NCBI GenBank assembly: GCA_961205875.1
Contig: OY540817.1
Span: 4,561,001 to 4,625,000, forward strand
DNA: 64,000 nucleotides
Direction of reading: 5' to 3'
Source of the DNA: Sialis fuliginosa
Lineage: Eukaryota > Arthropoda > Insecta > Megaloptera > Sialidae
The notes under the pieces were generated by a model that was not told where the DNA came from, ran no database searches, and saw only the letters and a program-made list of their open reading frames with translations. Shown piece after piece: positions 43,733-53,932 of the stretch. Within the stretch, counting starts at the first letter, position 1, and the number at the start of each line of letters is the position of its first letter. A program made the position numbers and the translations under genes.

Positions 43733-44021
43733 CAGGTATTCCTCGACTTACAACCGAGATAGGTTTCTAAACATCGATCGTAAATAGAATAAGTTGTAAG
43801 TTAACACGTACAATATGTACATATTTTTGCTTTGGACGTTTTCCTTGATGTGAAGCGAATCGCATTTTCTATACATAACAAACAGTTGCGGGTTCCCAAA
43901 AATATCTACATAAATAATAATAAATTACATTTTTGGGAAATTCCCGGAACTGTTTGTTTCATTTATGTAATATGTGCATGTAAGAAAGAGACAAAGACAA
44001 TTATAAGTCGAGGATTACCTG
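43733..44021. mobile_element. TA-flanked MITE with CAGGTATTCCTCGACTTA ends, 289 bp
   Basis: The left end CAGGTATTCCTCGACTTACAA and the right end TTATAAGTCGAGGATTACCTG are inverted, with TA on both sides (43731-43732 and 44022-44023). Similar CCTCGACTTA elements are common in insects and are attributed to mariner-type mobilisation. It lies within the composite Helitron. Confidence 0.85.
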
Positions 44022-45375
44022 TATATTTGTTTACGATGCGTTTTCAACTCTTGTCGTATGAAAATATATTGCATACTAAATACATATTATGACATTTGTT
44101 TCTGATATGACAACGACAAAAAATTATTTTATGACTTCTGGTACATGTATTGTATTACATCATGTACTTACATGATTTGAACATTTTATGAATATTAAAA
44201 ATAATTTCATTTTTGGTTTTTCTGCTCGTGTCTTTCAAAAATTCATCAATGTGTCTATATAAATACATTATTAGCTCTTGTAGATACTCGTACACCATTT
44301 GTACAATTAATTAATTAATTACAATCAAATATAGGTCTTGTCAATTGAATGAAGCTTTCGTAACAATTTGCAATAAATCAACATCTTGTTTTAATTTTGT
44401 AAATGTACATTTTAGGTTAGTACATTGGGTAAAGATGACAGATATACAGTTTCAAACAATTAAAATAATATCATTTAAAATTACAATGTTAATTTGAAAT
44501 TATATAAATTCTTCTGATATTTATGATTACAAATAAATATAATAAAATACCTATACCTATGAAAGTAAAAATATTGATAATTCAATGACTTAAGATTAAA
44601 AAAATGTCATTATATACTTAATTTTTATTTGTACCGGGAACACATATCTATCGCCGAATGTTGGTCGAATTGTGTCCGAATGCTGTAATTGTTTGTCTTC
44701 AATTTTTTTGTCAAATTTATTTATGAAAATTTTAATTATATATTACATTAGAGTTGTGCATATTTTTTCATTCGTTATGTTCTTTATATTTCTTTTTTGT
44801 TATATTTTATTGTTCACTTCAAAATTTTAAATGGCCACTGACATTTAAATTTTTTAAAAATAATCAATAAAATATAATGTATCCATAGTTACGACATTTG
44901 CAATTAATTTAGTAAATGCTTAAAGCGCATTATATGTAAACGTATTTTGTTTATTTTCTCCTCTTTAACATATCTTTTTCAAAAATCAGACACGGGTTTA
45001 TGGTTGTCAATTAACCAAAGTATTTGAAAAAAATTAAAAAAATCTAATATCGGTTTTCGTTTTGATACTTTTTTACATCAAAACTTTTTTTTTCCTTTTT
45101 TTTTCTTTTTTTTTAAATCTGAAATTTGAACCTTACATTATATCGCCCAAGGAATATAAAAAAAATAATAAAAAAATTCTAACTTTTTTTTTGAAAAATT
45201 GGGGGCCCCTTGTTACCCCATTTATAAACTTTTTCAAAAAAGGCCCACTAGTTGTTATTTTTTACCCCCAAGGAATGTATATACCAAATTTCAAGTTTCT
45301 CCGATGAGTGGAAATGGTCAAAAAAATGATTATCAGTCAGTCAGTCAGTCAGGGCACTTCGTTATATATAGTAGA
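44022..45375. other. 5' portion of the composite Helitron, no gene seen
   Basis: Mostly AT-rich filler. The last ~180 bases (GGGGGCCCCTTGTTACC, CACTAGTTGTT, AAATTTCAAGTTTCTCC, (GTCA)n, CACTTCGTTATATATAG) form the 5'-terminal region of a Helitron on the minus strand. Confidence 0.5.
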
Positions 45376-45396
45376 TATGTATTAACAAAAATTATA

Positions 45397-46050
45397 CAGG
45401 GTCATATCAGGTGGTATAAAACTTGAACAGTTGGTCGAAAAAAAACGATTATAATAGATACAACACATTTTATTCATTATTGAATAAAAATCACAATTGC
45501 CATGGAAAACTAAAATATTCTTGTTAGTCGAGGCGTCAGCAAAAACTATAACAATCACTCGAGTGCAATATTGAATTAAAATCAAGTAAGCTTTGGAAAA
45601 AAGAATGGTTGATGTTTAAAATTTATTTAATATATTTATTAGTATTCGTTGCTTATTTTGTTAATATATAACAATGCTGGCCGCTGGCTTTAGGGATGGA
45701 GACTGGGCGACTGCTCGTGGTGCCAGTTCAGAAGGGGCGGCGGACGGCCACATAGAGAAAAACTGATTTTTTTAAGAAAAAAATAGATATAATTCAATGG
45801 GCCCACTGGCTGGACTGGCCCCATACATCTCTGGTCTAAATAATCATTGGTTGGTACTGGAAATCGATAACACGTATAATACTAAACCGGGTATAAAATT
45901 TAAGGACTGTATCACAATGGGTTCTCAAAATATTAAAAAAAAAACTAATTTGAGACAAAATCTTTGAGAGTTTGTAGCTCCCTCACGAAGAGTTTGAAAT
46001 TTTTTTCTTAATAAACTGTTCAAGTTTTTTCCACCTGATATGACTTTTCC
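45397..46050. mobile_element. TA-flanked foldback with ACAGGGTCATATCAGG ends (copy A)
   Basis: The left end CAGGGTCATATCAGGTGG and the right end CCACCTGATATGACTTTTCC are inverted, with TA on both sides. It contains a relatively GC-rich core with GGGCGACTGCTCGTGG. It is related to the larger element at 31752-32931 and matches 52195-52852. Confidence 0.8.
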
Positions 46051-46803
46051 TATAAATATATCAAAGATTTTTGAAAATTTCCAATTGTAATCATGTAAAA
46101 ATAAGATTGTAGCCCTAAATACGTTTTCTTCAAAAACATGTCATGCCTCCGAGAATAATCTCTCCGAATAGACTGATGCATACTATCTGAACTTACTTAG
46201 CTAGTAGTATTAAGATAATGCAGTATTGTTTATGATACATGCACTATAATAGTAATGTATTGGTGCTTTCATTTCGAGTAGTTGGCATTCTTTTATCTGT
46301 AAAAATTTATAACACTTCTCTATTCAATTATAATTTGACACTAGAAATGTAATTAGATTCGATCTTTTGATAGGTTTTTTTAAATTTCTTCATTAATGTT
46401 AAAAAACAAATTAAATAAAGTTTTTGAAACTTCTGCGATTTTATCCCCCATTTTGTATTTGCCATTCTGAATCTTGTTAATGTCAAAATCATCATTAGCG
46501 ATCTCAAAAACACGCAGACAATGAAATTATGATAGAGAAATGTCATGAAAACTGTGAGAGAATGAAACCATTGTGTTAAATGGTGTTGAACTTTCGAATG
46601 TATTTTCTAACCTTAAAACGCCTTGTTAGCAAAAATAAAAAAAAACACGTGTTTAATGTTTTTTGATGTACTACGTGTGTGCAAAGTTTCAAGAATATCG
46701 GCGAGTGGCACTTGGGTAGGTTTACTTGTGAGTAACCATTCGCGTGAGAATTCACCATTCACCGATAACTTATAAATAAAGTTAATATCATCTTGGTCTC
46801 GAG
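46051..46803. other. Part of the duplication, no gene seen
   Basis: It is collinear with 52853-53583. An 82-codon minus-strand frame (46613-46861) is preserved in both copies, but it runs into the MITE at 46804. Its sequence (a TTTGCACACACGTAGTAC-type stretch) looks like transposon interior, so it is not called. Confidence 0.4.
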
Positions 46804-47110
46804 CAGTGGCGTAGCAAGCATAATTGGCGCCCGGGGCACGATATCTTTTTGGCGCCCCCAAAAATAATTTTAAAAAAATAATAATAATTTTATAATAAAT
46901 TTTGAAATTGAAATTGGCGTGACTAAAAAAAAAGAAAAAAGTTTTCAGTTTTTAATTAAATTAAATACATTCTGCTGTCTTCAGTTGCATATTCTGAAAT
47001 TGTGTTTATGCTATGCGGTTCAAATGGTTCAGAGCCATTTGGCGCCCTTCTGTAAGTAGCGCCCGGGGCATGATAACCCCCCTTGCCCCCCCCCCCTCGC
47101 TACGCCACTG
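46804..47110. mobile_element. hAT-type MITE (CAGTGGCGTAGCAAG), perfect 8-bp duplication (copy A)
   Basis: The ends CAGTGGCGTAGC are inverted. GTCTCGAG is duplicated exactly (46796-46803 and 47111-47118). GGCGCCCGGGGCACGATA and GCGCCCGGGGCATGATA motifs sit inside the two ends. Copy B has it at 53584-53902 with a longer C tract. Confidence 0.92.
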
Positions 47111-47137
47111 GTCTCGAGGTACAGTCCTTATCTTTAC

Positions 47138-48638
47138 AAAGGCTGTAGCCGGGTAAGCATGCAAAACATGCCTTTACATGGATTTGGCTGATTATTTTTT
47201 TGGAAGTCACATTCTATTAAACATTCAACCTGACCAAATATTAGCTCCCAAAAATTTATAGTTTTCGAAAAAAAAATTTTTTTTGATAATCTGTCAGTCG
47301 AATTTGATGGTGCTTGAAATATATTATAGAGGTACTTATGACTCATCAGAGGTAATTTTATTATGATCCTCTGTACATAATAAACCAGAAAAAAAATTAA
47401 TAAAATTTAAAAAATCAAAAAAGACCATGTTGTCTTCGGAGGGCAATCACAATTTTTTTATATAATATACCTTGTATGTACCCAAACAATATATCAAAAT
47501 CCCAAATTGATACAAAGGGTATAACATACTCGTATAAATTCGCATGCGGTCGTATCGGAGTGGCGCGAGCGTGGCGCGGGCGAATGCAAGTGTATTAATA
47601 CTTTTAAAATATCTCTAATTTGTTGCTAAACAGGACTGGGCTAGCCCAGAGGCATATCGAAAATTTGACGGGGCTCATAGTCTGACAAAAACAAAATATA
47701 GAGGCCGTAGCCGGAAATATATGGGAACTGCTCCATTGAATCAATTTAACAAATTTTTTTCTCATAAGTTGCTTTTTAAGTAAAATTCAATCGCCCTAAA
47801 TGTCTGTGCTTCAATATTCATTTTTGCTCAGATAATTTTTATTAAAAAAAAAAATCTTGTCTATAGTTTTTAATGGAAGAAGATTCGCTAGTTCACAGCG
47901 GAAATGTGATTTGTTACTACTAAAGTCGATTATAAACATTTCTAAGCGATTTGGGGCGATTTTTTGTTACTTAAAAAGCAACCTATGAGAAAAAAAATTG
48001 TAAAATTAATTAAATGGAGCAGTTCTCATATATTTCCGGCTACGGCCTCTATATTTTGTTTTTGTCAGGCTATGAGCCCCGTCAAATTTTCGATATGTCT
48101 CTGGGCTAGCCCAGTCCTGTTTAGCAACAAATTAGAGATATTTTAAAAGTATTAAGACACTTGCACTCGCCCCCGCCGCGCTCGCGCCACTCCGATACGA
48201 CCGCATGCGAATTTATACGAGTATGTTATACCCTTTGTATCAATTTGGGATTTTGATATGTTGTTTGGGTACATACAAGGTATAATATATAAAAAAATTG
48301 TGATTGCCCTCCGAAGACAACATGGTCTTTTTTGATTTTTTAAATGTTATTAATTTTTTTTTCTGGTTTATAATATACAGAAGATCATAATAAAATTACC
48401 TCTGATGAGTCATAAGTACCTCTATAATATATTTCAAGCACCATCAAATTTGACTGACAGATTATCAAAAAAAAAATTTTTTTTGAAAATCAAAAAAAAT
48501 TTTTTTTTCGAAAACTATAAATTTTTGGAAGCTAATATTTGGTCAGGTTGAATGTTTAATAGAATGTGACTTCCAAAAAAATAATCAGTCAAATCCATGT
48601 AAAGGCATGTTTTGCATGCTTACCCGGCTACAGCCTTT
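47138..48638. mobile_element. Large palindrome P, 1501 bp
   Basis: The left arm from AAAGGCTGTAGCCGGGTAAG to about 47780 is the inverse of about 47970-48638, nearly base for base. The arms include a GC-rich CGTATCGGAGTGGCGCGAGC segment and an internal TGGGCTAGCCCA. The spacer is ~190 bases. No transposase or target duplication was found. It fills the left half of the gap between duplication copies A and B. Confidence 0.85.
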
Positions 48639-49562
48639 AAGGGCAGTTTTAAAAACTTGAATAAATTTCCTACAAGACCCTTCCATGACTTTATTAGAAA
48701 AAAAATTTTTTTTACCCTCACCATTAGTGTGAAAAAGTACAAAAAATGACCTTTTATGTTCTTTTAGTAAATCTATCGCTACTTTACAAATATTGATGGG
48801 AAGATTAATGTTGCCAGGTGATTTTACAGCTTAATGTACCTCCAACAGCCCTGTAAATTTTTAAATTGATCCATCGAACCGTTTTTCCGGACCGATTGAT
48901 CAAAGTTTTACAAAACAATTAAAGGAACATGTGTATTGTGTAACAGACTGGAACATAACATTGTGTAATCATCATCAAAATGTAGAAAACGATTTTCGAT
49001 TTTTGATTTTATTTACAGTTTTGCATTAGTTACTTGTTAAATTTGAAATGGAGAAAAAAAAATCCAAAAAATTTAAAAAAAAATTTTTTTTTAAATTTTG
49101 AATTTTTTTTTCAAAATTTTTAAAACATTTCAAGAAACAATACTGACTCATTTTTGACTCGATTCGGCTTTTGCGTACAATAATTTTACTCATCTTGAAT
49201 TAATTGCATTAATTAATTCTTTCGCAGCGGGAACCGTACGAAATTGTAAAATAATTTTGTCTCGCATGCTGGAATCGAATTAATACGCAAGCAAAATTTG
49301 ATCAGTCGGTTCGGAAAAACGGTTCGATGGATCAATTTAAAAATTTACAGGGCTATTGGAGGTACATTAAGCTGTAAAATCACCTGGCAACATTAATCTT
49401 CCCATCAATATTTGTAAAGTAGCGATAGATTTACTAAAAGAACATAAAAGGTCATTTTTTTGTACTTTTTCACACTAATGGTGAGGGTAAAAAAATTTTT
49501 TTTCTAATAAAGTCATGAAAGGGTCTTGTAGGAAATTTATTCAAGTTTTTAAAACTGTCCTT
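48639..49562. mobile_element. Large palindrome Q, 924 bp, abutting P
   Basis: The ends AAGGGCAGTTTTAAAAACTTG and CAAGTTTTTAAAACTGTCCTT are inverted. The arms of ~260 bases include ACCCTCACCATTAGTGTG and GATTTTACAGCTTAATGTACC. It begins directly where P ends. TTAA spans the P/Q junction (48637-48640), but the right side reads TTCAA, so a TTAA duplication is not proved. Confidence 0.8.
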
Positions 49563-49990
49563 CAATTTATTGTTTAATCATTAGTTGCTGATATATTGAT
49601 GATCGAAGACAAAAGAATCATTTTTCATTTAAAGGCAGATATCTCGGCGAAAAAAAATTGAGAGAGACCAAAAAAAAAGCAAATTAAAGCTGACTAAACA
49701 AGTTAACTGACCAATGCAGTGGTTTAACTGAAAAAAATTTCCCAAGCCCGAGGACCCTTAAAAAAAATTTAAAAAATTTAAAAATTTTTGTGTCCCACTA
49801 TTTCTTTTGATTGCGCGATAACCGTAACTCAAAAAAAATTATGCTAAAAAATCTCAAAACTAGAAACTTGACGCTTCAAAATGCTTTTTGTTTTATTTCG
49901 ATACGACCATTTTTCACAAAGATACAGCACTTCAAAAAACACCCAAAAAAAATGTTTAAATTCTTGTTCCTTTAATTGTTTGGATGAGTG
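49563..49990. other. Spacer before duplication copy B, no gene seen
   Basis: AT-rich with long A runs. No recognisable element. Confidence 0.35.
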
Positions 49991-52900
49991 TATAAAAGTA
50001 ATAAATAATTTTTATCAATTTGTAAAAAACAATTTAAAAAATTCTCACAGACCAAATTCATTTCTTATTAATTCTAGTAACCAAGCCATATTTTCTTATT
50101 TTACCAATCAATATACTTCATATTATTTATTTTATTTGTTTATGCTTGCTAAAAAGAAAACATAAATGAATGATTTTTTTGTCAAATAATGGCGATGCTG
50201 TCATAACTCTTACAGGAGTATCTCTACTCTAATCATTGTTCTATGCTCTAATCCAGTTTATATCACCAAATAAATTTTATACGCTGTAAAAAACTTTTCT
50301 ATTTATTTTAAATCATTAAATAAAAATTGCGCCATCTATGGTTGAAACAAGTAATTTCTTCGAACGAACAGATGCGCCACCTAGGAACGAATAGCATAAC
50401 TATAGAATAATACCATGATGCATAGTGTTGTAAACCAACTAGAGAGGGCGAACTTTGAATCATCGGGAAATATTAAAACAAATATCGATTTCTAACAGCC
50501 AAATTAGCAAAACGACAAAAAGTTAATTTTACAAGGAAACTAGGCAGAAAATAATTTGGAGCATCCTTGTTGAGAGATCCTTAAAAAAAAAAAAAAAGTT
50601 TTGTCCAAAATTTTCTTTAAATAATAATCTCTGTCTTATGTTGGATGGAGAGGGAGGGGGCGGGGGTATTTTAGGTTTATAATCTAAAACCAAGCCTGCC
50701 CACATCTTTGTGAACAAAACGATAATTCGGCGGTTGGGAAATTCGATAAGAGTAAATCAATTCCAAGCTATAAATATTAATAATATAGGTCAGCGATTCT
50801 TAAACTAGGGTCCACGGACCCCCAGGGGTCCGCTGAACTTTTGGCAGGGGTCCGTGAAACATATTTGGCATAAATTAAAGTAATTTTACATTTCTATTTA
50901 CCAATGATTAATTAGTATTTAACGACCTTCTTTGTTTTTCTGTCAGATGTCCCTAAAAAATAATTGTTCAAAAGAGGGTCCCTAAACCTCATAAGTTTAA
51001 AAACCGCTGATATAGGTAACCAGTGGCGTTGATAGGGGGGGGGGGGGTAAGGTGATCAATCACCCCCCATGAGTCTATTTCATTAGAAAATTCAAATACA
51101 TTTTTTTTAACTTTCCTAGTATGAACAAAATAGTAGAATTAAATAGGAAAAATTGGGTAAATTAAGAGTAAAAAAAAAGGTCTTCAGTTATTTTTCAATT
51201 TATAATAATAATTTTTTTTAATTTTGCATATTTTATAGGCCCCTCAGCCACCACTTGCCCCGGGGCCTCCGAGCTTCTAGTTGCGGTCCTGGTCATATCC
51301 CCCATCGCATAAAGTTAACTACGCCACTATAGGTAACTAGCTAGTTACCCGTGACTTCTTACATATATTTAATAAATTTTCGGGATAAAAATTAGCCTAT
51401 ATGTTCTTCCTAAGGATACAAGGTATCTCCCTGCAAAATTTCTTCAAGATCAGTTCAGCGGTTTATCCGTAAAAAAGTAATAAACAGGCAGCCAGAGTTA
51501 CTTTCGCATTTATTAGTATGGATATAAAAAATCAAACAGGTAATAAATGTAGACGATAATAATATATATGTATATTTTAATAATTATGTTTATTTTTACA
51601 AAATATAAAGTTTTAGGTACTGATAATACTTATAATTGTTAACAATATATCATGTCAAAGAAATATATTGGAATGTCACAAATAGTTGAAATAACCAGTT
51701 ATTTTTTAACTCATTTCTTGTAGACATAACTTTCTGCTCCTCCACGTCCAAAACCTGCAATTAAAATAAAAACACTTGTTTAACTACTTCAATAGGTAAC
51801 TAACCATTATATTAATTAATGTATAAATTAGGGGTGTACTGGAATTCCAGTCCGGCCAGAATTCCAGCCGGAATTCACGATTTTATTCCAGTTCCAGTTC
51901 CGGCCGAAACTAGTAAATTCCGGCCGGCTTTTACTGAATTTAAAAAAAATTATTAGTTCTTTCTACTAAGAAATTCATAAATAATATACATTATTTTTGT
52001 AAAAAAATCACACATAAATATAATAATTATGATATAGCAATATTTTATTAGCAAACATTTTAATGGAAACAATCATTCCATAACACAAATGCAGTTTTTT
52101 AACATTTTGTGCAGCAAAAGTATGATTGTAATTCATCATTTGACCATAAAAAATAAGTAAATTTTTTTATGATAATATATTAACAAAAATTATACAGGGT
52201 CATATCAGGTGGTATAAAACTTGAACAGTTGATCGAAAAAAAACGATTATAATAGATACTACACATTTTATTCATTATTGAATAAAAATCACAATTGCCA
52301 TGGAAAACAAAAATATTCTTGTTAGTCGAGGCGTCAGCAAAAACTATAACAATCACTCGAGTGCAATATTGAATTAAAATCAAGTAAGCTTTGGAAAAAA
52401 GAATGGTTGATGTTTAAAATTTATTTAATATATTTATTAGTATTCGTTGCTTATTTTGTTAATATATAACAATGCTGGCCGCTGGCTTTAGGGATGGAGA
52501 CTGGGCGACTGCTCGTGGTGCCAGTTCAGAAGGGGCGGCGGACGGCCACATAGAGAAAAACTGATTTTTTTAAGAAAAAAAAAATAGATATAATTCAATG
52601 GGCCCACTGGCCAGACTGGCCCCATACATCTCTGGTCTAAATAATCATTGGTTGGTACTGGAAATCGATAACACGTATAATACTAAACCGGGTATAAAAT
52701 TTAAGGACTGTATCACAATGGGTTCTCAAAATATTTAAAAAAAACTAATTTGAGACAAAATCTTTGAGAGTTTGTAGCTCCCTCACGAAGAGTTTGAAAT
52801 TTTTTTCTTAATAAACTGTTCAAGTTTGTTCCACCTGATATGACTTTCCCTGTATAACAAAGATTATTGAAAATTTCCAATTGTAATGGTGTAAAAATAA

Positions 52901-53932
52901 GACTGTAGCCCTAAATACGTTTTCTTCTCCGAGAATAACCTCTCCGAATAGACTAATGCATACTATCTGAACTTACTTAGCTAGTAGTATTAAGATAATA
53001 CAGTATTGTTTATGATACATGCACTATAATAGTAATGTATTGGTGCTTTCATTTCGAGTAGTTTGCATTCTTTTATCTGTAAAAATTTATAACATCTTTT
53101 CTATTCAATTATAATTTGACACTAGAAATGTAATTAGATTCGATCTTTTGATAGATTTTTTAAATTTCTTCATTAATGTTAAAAAACAAATTAAATAAAG
53201 TTTTTGAAACTTCTGCGATTTTATTCTCCATTTTGTATTTGCCATTCTGAATCTTGTTAATGTCAAAATCATCATTAGCGATCTCAAAAACACGCAGACA
53301 ATGAAATTATGATAGAGAAATGTCATGAAAACTGTGAGAGAATGAAACCATTGTGTTAAATGGTGTTGAACTTTCGAATGTATTTTCTAACCTTAAAACG
53401 CCTTGTTAGCAAAAATAAAAAAAAACACGTGTTTAATGTTTTTCGATGTACTACGTGTGTGCAAAGTTTCAAGAATATCGGCGAGTGGCACTTGGGTAGG
53501 TTTACTTGTGAGTAACCATTCGCGTGAGAATTCACCATTCACCGATAACTTATAAATAAAGTTAATATCATCTTGGTCTCGAGCAGTGGCGTAGCAAGCA
53601 TAATTGGCGCCCGGGGCACGATATCTTTTTGGCGCCCCCAAAAATAATTTTAAAAAAATAATAATAATTTTATAATAAATTTTGAAATTGAAATTGGCGT
53701 GACTAAAAAAAAAGAAAAAAGTTTTCAGTTTTTAATTAAATTAAATACATTCTGCTGTCTTCAGTTGCATATTCTGAAATTGTGTTTATGCTATGCGGTT
53801 CAAATGGTTCAGAGCCATTTGGCGCCCTTCTGTAAGTAGCGCCCGGGGCATGATAACCCCCCCCCCCTTGCCCCCCCCCCCCCCCCCCTCGCTACGCCTC
53901 TGGTCTCGAGGTACAGTCCTTATCTTTACAAA
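49991..53932. repeat. Segmental duplication, copy B
   Basis: This is the collinear partner of 39385-47140. It is taken as the ancestral location because it contains the CRIP exon 3 that lies nearest to exon 2. It lacks the 3.7-kb Helitron and the 45-bp palindrome of copy A. It includes MITEs at 50791-51009 (ATATAGGT duplication), 51021-51329 (TAGGTAAC), a mini-Helitron 51337-51522, a MITE end at 51835-51952, a TA foldback 52195-52852 and a MITE 53584-53902 (GTCTCGAG). Confidence 0.93.
51589..51594 (-). promoter_or_regulatory. Poly(A) signal of the CRIP gene
   Basis: AATAAA on the minus strand, about 120 bases after the CRIP stop codon, is the first such hexamer in the 3' flank. The same site is conserved in copy A at 41042-41047. 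Confidence 0.6.

Larger units (their letters stand above)
41635..45375 (-). mobile_element. Composite Helitron insertion, 3741 bp, empty site in copy B
   Basis: On the plus strand the block starts CTAG after an A and ends TAGTAGA before a T. On the minus strand it therefore reads TCTACTATATATAACG...CTAG between A and T, the Helitron rule. Copy B reads continuously through this point (near 52171). The 3' end belongs to a Helitron (41635-42598) that has its own internal 5' end. The outer 5' end, with a (GTCA)n run at 45336-45352, is of a different subtype. The ~2.8 kb between them has no Rep/helicase. Confidence 0.78.
39385..47140. repeat. Segmental duplication, copy A
   Basis: It starts at TATAAAAGTAATAAATAA and ends at CCTTATCTTTACAAA. 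It is collinear with 49991-53932, apart from a 3741-bp insertion at 41635-45375 and a 45-bp insertion at 39683-39727. The copies differ by scattered substitutions and small indels. It contains two hAT MITEs, a mini-Helitron, a copy of the CRIP last exon, a TA-flanked foldback and another MITE, all also present in copy B. It is in direct orientation, downstream of the CRIP gene. Confidence 0.93.

Noticed and set aside
46613-46861. 82-codon frame conserved at 53393-53641
   Set aside because: Conservation only reflects the recent duplication. The frame starts inside a MITE and crosses its target duplication.
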